From CAWCXF01 sp963799455 (GTDB lineage Bacteria; Pseudomonadota; Alphaproteobacteria; Rhodobacterales; Rhodobacteraceae): a stretch of DNA of 64,000 nt. A program made the translations under genes and the position numbers. The notes under the pieces are model-generated. The model was not told the DNA's origin and ran no database searches. It saw only the letters and a list, made by a program, of their open reading frames with translations. Shown in pieces: positions 1-9,837 of the stretch; position 1 is the first letter of the stretch, and each line of letters starts with the position of its first letter. The DNA lies in contig CAWCXF010000008.1 of assembly GCA_963799455.1 (NCBI GenBank), positions 1,178,001 through 1,242,000 on the forward strand, given 5' to 3'.

Positions 1-2622
1 GCCCCCGCCCGCTACGACCCCGCCCGCTACGACCCCGCCGCGATCGAGCCGCGCTGGCAGGCCGCCTGGGAGGAGGCGGGCGCGTTCCGCGCGGGACGCC
101 GGCCCGAGGCGGAGAAGGCCTACGTGCTGGAGATGTTCCCCTACCCCTCCGGGCGCATCCACATCGGGCACGTGCGCAACTACGCCATGGGCGACGTGAT
201 CGCGCGCCACCGGATCGCGCGCGGCTTCGACGTGCTGCACCCGATGGGCTGGGACGCCTTCGGGCTGCCGGCCGAGAACGCCGCCGCCGCCTCGGGGGGC
301 CATCCGAAGGACTGGACCCACGCCAACATCGCCGACATGCGCGCGCAGATGAAGCCCTTGGGCTTCTCGATCGACTGGAGCCGCGAGATCGCCACCTGCG
401 ACCCCGAGTACTACGGCCGGCAGCAGGCGCTCTTCCTCGACATGCTCGACGCGGGGCTGGTCTATCGCAAGACCGCGACCGTCAACTGGGATCCGGTGGA
501 CAGGACCGTGCTCGCCAACGAGCAGGTCGAGGACGGGCGCGGCTGGCGCTCGGGCGCGCTCGTCGAGCGCCGCGAGCTGACGCAGTGGTTCTTCCGCATC
601 TCCGAGTTCGCCGAGGATCTGCTGGAGGCCCTGGACGGCCTCGACCAGTGGCCGCCCAAGGTCAAGGCGATGCAGGCCAACTGGATCGGCCGCTCGCGGG
701 GGCTCCAGATGACCTTCGTGTTGACGGAGCCCGCCCACGGCTTCGACGGCGTGGAGGTCTACACCACGCGGCCCGACACGCTGGCCGGCGCCTCCTTCGT
801 CGCCGTCTCGCCCGACCATCCGCTGGCCAAGGCTCTGGAGGCCGGCGACCCCGCGCTGGCGGCGTTCTCGGCGGAGGCGCGGCGCGGCGGCACCTCCGAG
901 GAGGCGATCGAGACGGCCGAGAAGCGCGGGCACGACACGGGCCTCACGGCCGTCCACCCGCTCGGCGGCGAGCCCCTGCCCGTCTGGGTGGCGAACTTCG
1001 TGCTGATGGACTACGGCACCGGCGCCGTGTTCGGCTGCCCGGCGCACGACCAGCGCGACCTCGACTTCGCCCGCAAGTACGGGCTGCGCGTGATCGACAC
1101 CTTCGTGGCCCTCGACGACCCGGCGCCCGTCGAGGACACGGCCTTCGTGCCGCCCAAGACGGAAGCGGTGCGCTGGACCCGGCAGCCCGCCGGGCTCGAC
1201 GTGGCCACCGGCCAGGAGGCGATCGACGCCACGATCGCCTGGGCCGAGGCGCAGGGGCTGGGCCAGGGTCGCACCCGGTTCCGACTGCGCGACTGGGGGC
1301 TCTCGCGCCAGCGCTACTGGGGCTGCCCGATCCCCATCGTCCACTGCGAGGCCTGCGGCGTCGTGCCCGTGCCGAAGGACCAGCTCCCCGTGCGCCTGCC
1401 CGACGACGTGTCCTTCGAGCAGCCCGGCAACCCGCTCAACCGGCATCCGACATGGCGCGACGTGCCTTGCCCCGCCTGCGGCGGCCCCGCCCGGCGCGAG
1501 ACCGACACGATGGACACCTTCGTGGACTCGTCGTGGTACTACGCACGCTTCACCGCGCCCGACGCCCCCGGCCCCACGGACAGGGAGGCCGCCGCCCGCT
1601 GGCTGCCGGTGGACCAGTACATCGGCGGCGTCGAGCACGCGATCCTGCACCTGCTCTACAGCCGCTTCTTCGCCCGCGCGATGATCCGCACGGGCCACCT
1701 GCCCGAGGCCGCGCGGGAGCCCTTCGCGGCGCTCTTCACGCAAGGCATGGTGACGCACGAGGTCTACCAGACCAGGGACGGCGACGGCCGGCCGGTCTAC
1801 CACTTCCCCGAGGAGATCATGTGGGAGAACGGGATCCCCCACGCCCAGCGGGCCGTCCCGGGGCCGGGCGAGGCGAAGGCGGGATGCGGCCACCTGGAGA
1901 CGGTCCCCGTCGAGGTTCTGCCCTCCGCCAAGATGTCGAAGTCCAAGCGCAACGTCGTCGACCCGCAGGCCATCGTCGCGCGCTTCGGCGCCGACGCCGC
2001 GCGCTGGTTCGTGCTGTCGGACAGCCCGCCCGAGCGCGACGTGGAGTGGACCGCCGCCGGCGCCGAGGCAGCAGCCCGCCACCTCGCGCGCGTCCACCGC
2101 CTGGCCATGGAGGCCGCCTCCGACGACGGCCCCGGGGACGAGGCGGCCGACGCGGCGCTCCTGCGCGCGACCCACGAGGCGATCCGCGACGTGACGCAGG
2201 GCATCGAGGGCTTCGCCTTCAACGCCGCCATAGCCAGGCTCTACGCCTTCTCGAACGCCATCTCTCGCTCGGGGGCCTCGGGCGAGGCGCGTCGCGCGGC
2301 GCTCAGGACGCTGGCGCAGCTCATGGCGCCGATGACGCCGCACCTCTCGGAGGAGGTCTGGGCGCTGCTCGGGGGCCGAGGGCTTTGCGTCGAGGCGCCC
2401 TGGCCCGAGGCCGACGAGGCGCTGCTGGTGTCGGACACGGTGACGCTGCCCGTCCAGGTCAACGGCAAGCGCCGCGCCGAGATCACCGTGCCGAAGGATC
2501 TCGGGACCGGGGAGATCGAGGCCCTCGCGCTGGCCGAGGCCAACGTCGCGCGCGCCCTCGCCGGCGCCGCCCCGCGCAAGGTCATCGTCGTGCCGGGCCG
2601 GATCGTCAATGTCGTCGCCTGA
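1..2622 (+). CDS. leuS: Leucyl-tRNA synthetase (5' end outside window)
   Basis: Class Ia aminoacyl-tRNA synthetase that charges tRNA-Leu in the cytoplasm. The frame is open from the first base, so the start codon lies upstream; the GTG at 124 is internal, because the 40 codons before it already read like a LeuRS N-terminus. The HIGH signature (PSGRIHIGHVRNY) lies near 150-190 and the KMSKS loop (AKMSKSKRN) near 1930-1950. Between them sit the CP1 editing domain and the zinc-type CEAC/CPAC cysteines, and the anticodon-binding and C-terminal domains follow. The first visible codons contain a tandem ARYDP-ARYDP duplication (15 bp twice) where one copy is usual. It heads the leuS-lptE-holA order typical of Rhodobacterales. 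Identification is certain; only the true start is missing. Confidence 0.97.
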   Translation, partial: APARYDPARYDPAAIEPRWQAAWEEAGAFRAGRRPEAEKAYVLEMFPYPSGRIHIGHVRNYAMGDVIARHRIARGFDVLHPMGWDAFGLPAENAAAASGGHPKDWTHANIADMRAQMKPLGFSIDWSREIATCDPEYYGRQQALFLDMLDAGLVYRKTATVNWDPVDRTVLANEQVEDGRGWRSGALVERRELTQWFFRISEFAEDLLEALDGLDQWPPKVKAMQANWIGRSRGLQMTFVLTEPAHGFDGVEVYTTRPDTLAGASFVAVSPDHPLAKALEAGDPALAAFSAEARRGGTSEEAIETAEKRGHDTGLTAVHPLGGEPLPVWVANFVLMDYGTGAVFGCPAHDQRDLDFARKYGLRVIDTFVALDDPAPVEDTAFVPPKTEAVRWTRQPAGLDVATGQEAIDATIAWAEAQGLGQGRTRFRLRDWGLSRQRYWGCPIPIVHCEACGVVPVPKDQLPVRLPDDVSFEQPGNPLNRHPTWRDVPCPACGGPARRETDTMDTFVDSSWYYARFTAPDAPGPTDREAAARWLPVDQYIGGVEHAILHLLYSRFFARAMIRTGHLPEAAREPFAALFTQGMVTHEVYQTRDGDGRPVYHFPEEIMWENGIPHAQRAVPGPGEAKAGCGHLETVPVEVLPSAKMSKSKRNVVDPQAIVARFGADAARWFVLSDSPPERDVEWTAAGAEAAARHLARVHRLAMEAASDDGPGDEAADAALLRATHEAIRDVTQGIEGFAFNAAIARLYAFSNAISRSGASGEARRAALRTLAQLMAPMTPHLSEEVWALLGGRGLCVEAPWPEADEALLVSDTVTLPVQVNGKRRAEITVPKDLGTGEIEALALAEANVARALAGAAPRKVIVVPGRIVNVVA

Positions 2623-2984
2623 GCCGCGCGAGGCGCGCGGCGACGGGATGCGGCCGCGGCTGCGCGCCGGGCTCGCATGGCCCGGACCTCGTGGCGCGAG
2701 CCGACGGCTCGTGCGGGGCGACGTGTGGTCCCCGGACGAGCCACGAGCCGCCGCCCTTGGCCCGGCGCCGCCGGGTCGAGGTTCGGGCCGCTCGCCGTGG
2801 ACCCGTGATTCGGGCCCGCATGGGGCGATCGGCCGGGCCGCTCGCGGCCGAGGCGCGGGCCTCGCCCCAGGGGCGCCCCAGGGGCGCCCCGGCGGGTGAT
2901 CGCGCCGTGAGCCCCCGCTCCGCCCGCCGCGCCAGCGCGGCCGTCTCCTCGCCCCACGCGGAGCGTCGCGCCCCGACGGCCCTC

Positions 2985-3524
2985 GTGCCGGGCGCGGCAT
3001 CCGCCCCGACCACCGCCCCCGGGACGGCCCCCCGACCGCGCCCGAGGGCGCCCCTCGCCGCGTCCGCGCCGCGCCGCGCCGTGCTCCTCGCCCTCGGCGC
3101 GCTGGCCGGCTGCGGCTTCGCGCCGGCGCTCGCGCCCGGCGGGCGAGGCCGCTTCGCCGTCGAGGCGCCCGACACGCGCGCGGGCTTCGTTCTGCGCGGG
3201 CGGCTGCTCGACCGGCTCGGGACGCCGGGGGCCGACGCGCCCTATCGCCTCGCCTTCGAGCTGGCGATCGACCCCGAGGTCGCCGCGGTCGATCCCGCGC
3301 AGGTGACGACCCGGGTGCGGCTCGAAGGGGCCGCGACCTTCGCGCTGACGCAGACCGAGACGGGGCGCGTGGTCCTGCGCGGGTCGGCCTCGTCCTTCGC
3401 CTCCTACGACACGACCGGCACGACGGTCTCGCTCGCGGCCTCCGCGCGCGACGCCGAGACGAGGCTCGCCGTCATCCTGGCCGACCGCATCGCCGCGCGG
3501 CTCCTGGCGGCGGACCTGCCGTGA
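2985..3524 (+). CDS. lptE: LPS-assembly lipoprotein LptE
   Basis: Outer-membrane lipoprotein that plugs LptD and helps insert lipopolysaccharide. A short hydrophobic stretch ends in the lipobox LAGC followed by GFAPAL. After it comes a domain of about 135 residues ending AARLLAADLP, with the LptE-like patterns YRLAFEL and ATFALTQTETG. Position after leuS and before holA is the usual place in Rhodobacterales. The start is uncertain: in-frame GTG codons occur at 2907, 2985 and 3081. I chose 2985 because it leaves a basic region before the hydrophobic segment. The leuS-lptE spacer is unusually long (about 360 bases with this start) and holds a palindromic 11-bp unit (aggggcgcccc) repeated three times near 2866-2890. 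Family assignment rests on the lipobox, size and gene order. Confidence 0.8.
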   Translation: MPGAASAPTTAPGTAPRPRPRAPLAASAPRRAVLLALGALAGCGFAPALAPGGRGRFAVEAPDTRAGFVLRGRLLDRLGTPGADAPYRLAFELAIDPEVAAVDPAQVTTRVRLEGAATFALTQTETGRVVLRGSASSFASYDTTGTTVSLAASARDAETRLAVILADRIAARLLAADLP

Positions 3525-3738
3525 GGGCGCAGCCGTCCGAGCCTTCCACGGGGCGCCTCCAAGGGATCCGCACGGCCGTGCCAGCCGCTCCGCGGCGCCC
3601 CGCCGAGCGCTCCTCCTCCGGTCAGGCGCCGAGGCGCCCACCGTGCGGGACCGCCGGCGAGGGCGGGACGCCGAAGCGTGGCCCGCGGCATCCCGGCCAC
3701 CGCCCCGAGCCGCGGGCGCGCCTGGTGAGGCGCGCGCC

Positions 3739-4749
3739 ATGAGGCTCTCGGGCACCGCGGTCGCGCGCTACCTCGCCCGGCCCGAGCCGGGCGCCGCGGG
3801 GCTCCTGATCCACGGCGCCGATCCGGGACGCGTGGCCAAGGCCAGGGCCGAGGCGCTCTCGGCGCTGCTCGGCCCCGGGGCCGAGGAGGAGATGCGCCTC
3901 GCGCGCCTGCCCGCCGCGGACCTGCGCCGCGACCCGGCGGCCCTTCAGGACGCGATGCGCGCGGGCGGCTTCTTCCCCGGCCCTCGCGCGGTGCTGGTCG
4001 AGGAGGCGGCCGACGGGCTGGCGCCGCTGATCGCCGACGCGCTCGCAGCGCAGGCCGAGGGCGACGCGAGGGTCGTCGTCACCGCGGCCCTGCTGCCGGC
4101 GCGCTCGAAGCTCAGGAAGCTCTTCGAGGGGCACCCCACCGCGCGCTCGGCCGCGCTCTACGACGACCCGCCCTCGCGCGCCGAGGTCGAGGCCGCGCTG
4201 CGCGGCGCGGGCGTGCAGGCCGACGCGGGCGCGCTGGCGCGGCTCGAAGGGCTCGCCGCCGAGATCGGCCCCGGCGCCTTCGCCCGGCTCCTGGAGACGC
4301 TGGCGCTCTATCGCCATGGGGTCGATGGCCCCGCCACCGAGGAGGACGTGGCCGCCGTGGCACCCGCGCAGGGCGCGGCCGCGCCCGACGCGCTCCTCGC
4401 CGCGGTGGCCGAGGGGCGCGCGCAGGCGGTCGCGCCTCTGGTGCGGCGGCTCGCCGCGCAGGGGACGGGCGCCGTGGCGCTGGCGGTGGCGGCCGAACGG
4501 CACTTCCGCGCGATCCACGCCACCGCCGTGCTGCCGGGCGGCGTGGCCGCCCTGCGCCCGCCCGTCATGGGCCCGCGCCGCGACGCGCTGGCGCGCCAGG
4601 CCCGCGCCTGGGGGGCCGCGCGCGCCGAGGAGGCGCTGGGAATCGTGACCGAATGCGACCTCGCGCTGCGAGGGGCCGGCGCGCGCGCGCCCGACATGGC
4701 GCTCGTCGAGCGCGCGCTGATCCGCGTCGCCATGCTGGGGCGGCGCTGA
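3739..4749 (+). CDS. holA: DNA polymerase III subunit delta
   Basis: Delta subunit of the clamp-loader complex; it opens the beta sliding clamp during replication. The 336-residue length is normal for the family. Recognisable stretches are LLIHGADPGRVAKAR near the N-terminus, the AAA+-like core with AGGFFPGPRAVLVEEA, LPARSKLRKLFEG, and the C-terminal collar helices ending ERALIRVAMLGRR. The ATG at 3739 is chosen because homology begins with MRLSGTAVARYLA. The upstream in-frame ATG at 3643 would add a low-complexity extension. It follows lptE in the conserved leuS-lptE-holA order, here with a 214-base spacer instead of the usual close packing. It ends convergently towards the glycosyltransferase remnant. 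Confidence 0.92.
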   Translation: MRLSGTAVARYLARPEPGAAGLLIHGADPGRVAKARAEALSALLGPGAEEEMRLARLPAADLRRDPAALQDAMRAGGFFPGPRAVLVEEAADGLAPLIADALAAQAEGDARVVVTAALLPARSKLRKLFEGHPTARSAALYDDPPSRAEVEAALRGAGVQADAGALARLEGLAAEIGPGAFARLLETLALYRHGVDGPATEEDVAAVAPAQGAAAPDALLAAVAEGRAQAVAPLVRRLAAQGTGAVALAVAAERHFRAIHATAVLPGGVAALRPPVMGPRRDALARQARAWGAARAEEALGIVTECDLALRGAGARAPDMALVERALIRVAMLGRR

Positions 4750-4807
4750 GGGGCGGCGCGCCCGGCGCGCGGCGATGGCGCGCGAGGCGTGGATGTGCCC
4801 GAGGCGA

Positions 4808-4840
4808 GGCCGTCGCCGCCTCGATCCGGCGGCGACGGCC
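4808..4840. terminator. 13-bp perfect hairpin between convergent genes
   Basis: Left arm ggccgtcgccgcc (4808-4820), 7-base loop, and exact complementary right arm (4828-4840). It lies in the 330-base gene-free stretch (4750-5079) between holA and the minus-strand glycosyltransferase, where a two-way terminator would be expected. There is no T-run on either side, so intrinsic termination is not shown. Nothing else is recognisable in the spacer. Confidence 0.4.
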
Positions 4841-5079
4841 CTGGGCGACGCGGCCGCGCGAACCCGGGACCGTGGGCCGGGTGGGGCTTCTCCGACGACC
4901 CGCCGGTCCCGGACCGCGACCCGTGCGTCGCCGGCGCCGGGACGCGCCGCGGTCGCCCTGCCGCACGCCGTCGCCACGACGCCTCGGGGTCGGGCGCGTT
5001 CGAGGGCCCGAGCCTCCCTTCGTGCCTCATGCGGGGATGCCGGCGCGACGGTCCGGGTCGGCTCCCCGGGAACCAGGCG

Positions 5080-6173
5080 TCACGCCGTCACCGCACGATA
5101 GGCGCGGACGCACTCCTCGGCGATGCCGCGCGGCGAGCAGCCCTGCCGGGCCGCCGAGGCGAGGCGGGCGCGGTCCCATCGCCCGCCCAGGACGGCGCCG
5201 AGCGCGGCGGCGACCTCCTCCACCCCGCCCGACGCCTCCACCGCGGCGCCCATGGCCATGCCCAGCCGGCCGCCGATCTCGCGGACGCTCGGGCCGAACC
5301 CCACCACCGGCACGCCGGACGCCAGAGCCTCGACGTGGACGTTCCCGAACGGCTCGCTCTCGCTCGGGGCGCACAGCACGTCGGCGTCCATCAGCACCGG
5401 CAGGAGCTCCTCGTGGGGCAACTGCCCCAGAAGGCGCACCCTCCCGCCGAGGCCCGGATCGGCGGCCAGCGCGCGCAGCGCCTCCCCCTCGGGGCCGTCG
5501 CCCACGACCCGGACCTCGATCTCCAGCCGCGCCGCGGCGCCGATCACCAGATGGGCGCGCTTGCGCGGGATCGGGTTGCCGACGAAGACCACGCGCGGGA
5601 TCCCCGCACGCGCTCGCCGCGGAGGAGATCGCCGACGGGGTTGGGGATGGTCCAGAGGTGGCCGGGGTAGCCGATGCCGAGCGTCAGGCCCTCCGCCGCG
5701 CAGTGGTCCGAGCAGAAGGTCAGTCCCGTGAACGCGGGCGCCAGGGACCGGAGGAGGGCGAGGAGAGCGCGCGCGCCCTCTCCTCGCCCTCCTTCCGGGT
5801 GACGGCGTGCAAGGACTGGATCGTGCCGAGGCAGGGCGTGTCGGGCGCGCGCGAGACGTGCCACCTCGCCCATCGGTGCGCGACGGGATGGAAGTGGACG
5901 ACCTCGACGGCGTGGGCGTCCAGCATGCGGACGTGCCAGTCGGCCTGCCCCGACGCCGCCGCCGGCGGGTCGAGGAACGCCAAGCCGCCCTCGGGCGCCG
6001 GGGATCCCGGCCGGCGGTTCGGTGCGATCACCCCCGACCACGCTCGCCTCGCCCGCGCCGGCCCGGCCAGCGAGCTCATCGAGCAGGATGCGATGGGCGA
6101 CCGCGACGCCTCCCATGGTCGAGCCGCCCCGCTCGGGCGGCACCGAGCCGATCGACAGGAACCGCGTGCGAGT
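5080..6173 (-). pseudogene. GT4 glycosyltransferase, frameshifted
   Basis: A group-1/GT4 sugar transferase split over successive minus-strand frames. The N-terminal part starts with FLSIGSVPPERGGSTMGGVA (around 6161-6100). It continues in another frame as GVIAPNRR, HVRMLDAHAVEVVHFHP and CLGTIQSLHAV (about 6040-5790), returns to the first frame for AFTGLTFCSDHCAAEG and WTIPNPVGDLL (about 5770-5620), and ends in a third frame with VVFVGNPIPRKRAHL. That last part carries the donor-binding motif APSESEPFGNVHVEALASG and the stop at 5080. The breaks are near 6035, 5775 and 5610; each looks like a single-base indel. No convincing start codon precedes the FLSIG segment. It could be a dead gene or an intact gene damaged by sequencing errors. 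The acceptor is unknown. Confidence 0.75.
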
Positions 6174-6328
6174 TCCTTCCGGCGAGGCCGTTCCCCGAGC
6201 CCATCGCCTCCCGGGACCGAAGGCAGGGAGGCCGGGCGGGGCTCGGGCACCCCGGGGGCGCCGCGGCGTCGCGCTGGCGCCCCCGCCCTCGATGCGGTTC
6301 CATGCGCGCCACCGCCAGGGAGGCCCCG

Positions 6329-6997
6329 ATGCCCGAGCCCGCCGAGCCCGCCGACACCGTGCCCGCCGACACCGTGCCCGACCACGCCGTGCCCGGCTAC
6401 ACCGTGATCGGCCATGCCGGCAGCCGCGCGATGCGCGTGCTCTGGACGCTGGAGGAGCTGGGCCTCCCCTACGACCACGTCCCCGCCCAGCCGCGATCGG
6501 AGGAGGCGCGGGCGGCCGAGCCCGACGGCAAGATCCCCGCGCTGCGGGTGAGGGAGGCCGGGGGCGAGGCAACGCTCACCGACTCGGTCGCCATCGTGAC
6601 CTACCTCGCCGACCGCCACGGCGCGCTCACCCACCCGCCCGGCACGCTGATGCGCGCGCGCCAGGACGCCATGACGCAGTTCGTGGTGTGCGAGATGGAC
6701 GCCGTGCTCTGGGCGCTGGCCAAGCACTCCTTCGTGCTGCCCGAGGAGCGGCGGGTGCCGCAGGTCAGGGAGGCCCTGCGCTGGGAGGCGGGCCGGGCCG
6801 AGCGGGCGCTGGAGCGGCGGCTGGGCGAGCGCGCCTTCCTCGCGGGCGAGACGCTGACGGTGCCCGACATCCTCGCCGCGCACTGCGTCGGCTGGGCGGT
6901 CAAGGCGAAGGTCGCGCCCGCCTCGGAGCGGGTGCGCGCCTGGGCCGCGGGCCTGCGCGAGCGCCCGGCCCACGCGCGGGCCGCGGCTCGCGGTTGA
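6329..6997 (+). CDS. Glutathione S-transferase family protein
   Basis: Cytosolic GST-fold protein of 222 residues. The N-terminal thioredoxin-like domain reads YTVIGHAGSRAMRVLWTLEE with the cis-Pro motif KIPALRV and the TDSVAIVTYLADRHG helix. The all-alpha C-terminal domain contains GERAFLAGETLTVPDILAAH, the usual N-capping-box region. The ATG at 6329 has a strong ribosome-binding site (agggagg) seven bases upstream; the in-frame ATG at 6302 does not. The first 20 residues contain a PADTVPADTVP duplication, one of many small tandem duplications in this window. Substrate unknown; it stands alone with no linked pathway genes. Confidence 0.88.
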   Translation: MPEPAEPADTVPADTVPDHAVPGYTVIGHAGSRAMRVLWTLEELGLPYDHVPAQPRSEEARAAEPDGKIPALRVREAGGEATLTDSVAIVTYLADRHGALTHPPGTLMRARQDAMTQFVVCEMDAVLWALAKHSFVLPEERRVPQVREALRWEAGRAERALERRLGERAFLAGETLTVPDILAAHCVGWAVKAKVAPASERVRAWAAGLRERPAHARAAARG

Positions 6998-7634
6998 GCC
7001 GCCAGCCGCGTTCGAGGAGCTGGCGGGCGTCATCGAGGCGGTGTCCGCGGTCGCCGGCGCGGCGGTGGCGGCCGCCCTCGCCGCGGGGGGGATCGGGACG
7101 TGGCGCGAGGAGACGGTCGGGGGCCGCGAGGCCGAGCCGGCCGAGGAGGTGCGGGCCGGCTTCTGCCGGGTCGGGGACATCCTGCGCCGGGCTCGCTCCC
7201 CGGGGGACACGCGTCCGAGGCCGAGGATCGGCCGCGCGACGAGGCCGAGGACGGCGGGCCGTCCCGCCGCCTGGACGCCGTCCGTGTCCCGATCGAGAGG
7301 CTCGACGACGAGCGGGCCGTCCTCGCGGGCTTCGAGGCCGAACGCCGCCGGCTTCGCGCCGTCTTCGGCGAGGCGGGCGACGCGTCGTTCCGAGACGTCG
7401 AGGCCGTCGCCGGCCGCGTCCGAAGCGCCGTGAACGTCGAAGAGCAGACCGCCTGGCGCGAGATGCGCCTCGACAGAGGACGGCCGGGAGGCCCGCCGAG
7501 CGACGGACCGGATCCTGGGCCGAGGAAGGTCATCTCCCCAGCAAGCGCGCACGACGAGATCTCGGCCGCGGTGGACGAGACCGTGAAGTCGGTCGAAGCT
7601 CTCCGCCGCCCCGCCATCGAGGCGCGTGCCCGCG
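6998..7634. other. Gene-free stretch with protein-like remnant
   Basis: No convincing intact gene. On the plus strand about 7270-7620 reads in one frame as acidic and helical (PIERLDDERAVLAGFEAERRR, SAVNVEEQTAWREM, HDEISAAVDETVKSVEAL). A hydrophobic stretch (VAGAAVAAALAAGGIGTW) lies in another frame near 7045-7105. Together they faintly resemble a decayed membrane-anchored four-helix or chemoreceptor-type protein, but there is no HAMP or signalling motif. The family is not identified. Confidence 0.25.
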
Positions 7635-9266
7635 TCACGGCGGCTCGACGAGGCCGCACCCGTCGCGCCACAGGGCCGCGTGGCGCCCGGCCCAGGCGCC
7701 GGTGGCGAGGCAGGCGGTCAGCAGGTAGCCGCCCGTCGGCGCCTCCCAGTCGAGCATCTCGCCGCAGGCGAAGACGCCCGGCACAGCGCGCAGCATCAGG
7801 CCCTCGTCGAGCCCCTCCCAGGCGACGCCGCCGGCCGTCGAGATCGCCTCGTCCATCGGGCGCAGGCCCTCGTGGCGCGCCGTGAGCGCCTTGATCCGGA
7901 CCGCGAGCGGGGCGCTGGGGTCGCCCCACTCGCGCAGGAGCGCCACCTTGACCGGCGAGAGCCGCAGCGCCCGGCGCAGCCGGTTGGCGAGCGAGACGCG
8001 CGAGGGCACGCGCGCCAGCGCCCGCTCGACGGCCCCCTCGTCGCGGTCGGGCGCGAGGTCGAGCGTCAAGGGCGCGCCCGCGCGCAGGGCGGGGGTGAGC
8101 GGGTAGAGCCCGCCGCCCTCGAGGCCCCGCGCCGAGACGACGACCTCGCCGCGCGAGACGAGGGGGGCGCGGGTCCGCGCGCCCGCGCCCGGCGCCGCGC
8201 CGCCCGCGCGCAGCGCCACGCTCTTGAGGGCCGCGCCGAAATGGCGCGCCATGGGCTTCGACCAGCGCACCGCGAGCCCGGCATTGGCGGCGGCGAAGGG
8301 CGCGAGCGGCACGCCGCGGGACGCGAGCGCCGCAGCCCAGGCCCCGTCCGAGCCGAGCCTGCGCCAGGACGCCCCGCCGAGCGCCAGCACGGCGACGGCG
8401 GGCCGGATCGCGCGCGGCCCCTCCGGCGTGTCGAAGAGGAAGGCGGGGGCGGCCCACGCCGTCTCGGCGGGACCGGAGAGGTCGGGCGCGTCCGAGAGCG
8501 CCGCCGCCGGGCGAGCCCCGCGCGGCGGCCCGCCCGGCGGCGGATCGCCCCCCACCGGCCCCCCACCCTTCGGCGCGGCCATGGCCCCGTCGCCCGGCGC
8601 CGCGGCGACCTGCGCGCCGGCGGCGCGGATCCCATCCGAGGCCCCGGGCGGCGCCCGCCTGCGCGCCCCGTCCCCGGCCGGCCCGGCCCCGGCGAGCCCC
8701 GTCCAGCGCCAGCGCGCCCTGACCTCGACACCGCCCCCATCGAGCCGCGCGCGCCAGGCGCGCAGCAGCGGCGAGGCCTTCATCGCCTGCGGGAACACCC
8801 GGCCGGTGGAGCCGGTGTAGAGCGGCTGTCCGAGGCCCCGCGCCCAGGCCTGGACGGCCTCGGGGCCGGTCTCAGCGATCATGGGGCGAAGGCGCGCCCA
8901 GCCGGCGCCGAAGGCCGGGGCCATCGCGGCGGCCTCCTCCTGCCGCGTGAGGTTGAGGCCCGAGCGGCCCGCCATCAGGAGCTTGCGCGCGAGCGTCGGC
9001 ATCCGCTCGGCCACCACGACGCGGCGGCCCGCCGCGGCCAGCGCCTCGGCCGCCCTGAGCCCCGCCGGCCCGCCTCCGATCACCAGCGCGTCCACCGCCT
9101 CGGGGAAGGGCGCGGGCTCGGGTTTCCCGCCCGCCGCCTCGCGCTCATCGTCCGGCGACCCGGCCTCGGCCCCGGCGACGCCGTCGCCGTCCTCCAGCCC
9201 CCCGGGGCCGTCGCCACCCGCCAAGCCCCCGGGGCCGCATCCGCCCGAGCCCTGCCCGCCGCCCAT
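7635..9266 (-). CDS. HI0933/YhiN-type flavoprotein (TIGR03862-like)
   Basis: NAD(P)/FAD-dependent oxidoreductase-like protein of unknown reaction. The Rossmann motif DALVIGGGPAGLRAAEALAA is followed by the family hallmarks KLLMAGRSGLNLT, GSTGRVFPQAMKASPLLRAW and VLALGGASWRRLGSDG. The C-terminal FAD-contact segment includes GGVAWEGLD, PGVFACGEMLDWEAPTGGYLL and GAWAGRHAA. The order and spacing fit the PP_4765-type family of about 400 residues. Here an extra stretch of about 85 residues rich in Gly, Ala and Pro splits the middle domain, between VEVRARWRW and PAFLFDTPEG. The start is uncertain: ATG 9266 adds a Gly-rich leader of about 55 residues, while GTG 9095 would begin immediately before the Rossmann motif. 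Confidence 0.82.
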   Translation of the reverse strand: MGGGQGSGGCGPGGLAGGDGPGGLEDGDGVAGAEAGSPDDEREAAGGKPEPAPFPEAVDALVIGGGPAGLRAAEALAAAGRRVVVAERMPTLARKLLMAGRSGLNLTRQEEAAAMAPAFGAGWARLRPMIAETGPEAVQAWARGLGQPLYTGSTGRVFPQAMKASPLLRAWRARLDGGGVEVRARWRWTGLAGAGPAGDGARRRAPPGASDGIRAAGAQVAAAPGDGAMAAPKGGGPVGGDPPPGGPPRGARPAAALSDAPDLSGPAETAWAAPAFLFDTPEGPRAIRPAVAVLALGGASWRRLGSDGAWAAALASRGVPLAPFAAANAGLAVRWSKPMARHFGAALKSVALRAGGAAPGAGARTRAPLVSRGEVVVSARGLEGGGLYPLTPALRAGAPLTLDLAPDRDEGAVERALARVPSRVSLANRLRRALRLSPVKVALLREWGDPSAPLAVRIKALTARHEGLRPMDEAISTAGGVAWEGLDEGLMLRAVPGVFACGEMLDWEAPTGGYLLTACLATGAWAGRHAALWRDGCGLVEPP

Positions 9267-9837
9267 GCCGCCGTCCTCCACCCGAACCCGCCGCCCGGAG
9301 CCCGGAGCCCGCGCCCGAGGGGCCGCGCCGTCGTCCGACGCGCCCGCCCCGCGGCGGCCGCGCGCCGCCGCCCGTCCTGCGGGCTCGTCCAGCGATCCGC
9401 CCCCTCGCGCCCCAAGGCCGCGGCCGCCTGCCCCGCCACGACGGGGCGACCGCCCGACATCGCGCCCCTGACCGCCGATCCCGACCCGACCCGGCGAGCC
9501 CGGAGCCCGGCCCGCCACTCCGCCCGCGGCCGAGCCCGCAGCGCCCGGCAGGGCCTGCACCATCTCGTGGCGAAGCGGCACGGCGGCAAGGGCGGGGCGG
9601 GCGTGGATGCGCCGGATCCGCCGACACGCGGTCCGTGCGGCCCGGACCAGGGCGCGCGCGACGACGGCCTGCCCGAGACGCCGCGCGGCCATCGCACGCC
9701 CACCGCGCGCGTCCCGCGGCCGCAGTCCGCCATGCGCCCGGGCCGGGCGCCGCCGCCGCGACCGCAGGAGCCTCGGGCGTCGCGGGCCCCCGTCGCGGCG
9801 CGAGGCGTCGCCGCGGCGATGGGGCGCCCCTCGGGGC
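9267..9837. other. Gene-free low-complexity spacer
   Basis: About 570 bases between two minus-strand genes. The flavoprotein frame stays open up to 9692, but the translation is Arg/Gly/Ala-rich with no recognisable domain. I see no RNA gene, terminator or repeat of note. Confidence 0.5.

Noticed and set aside
585..3524. Open frame of 979 codons across leuS
   Set aside because: High-GC shadow of leuS; only its last 180 codons (lptE) have a real domain.
2241..3755. Long minus-strand frames opposite leuS, lptE and the spacer
   Set aside because: Arg/Gly/Ala-rich noise with no domain; the plus-strand genes are well supported.
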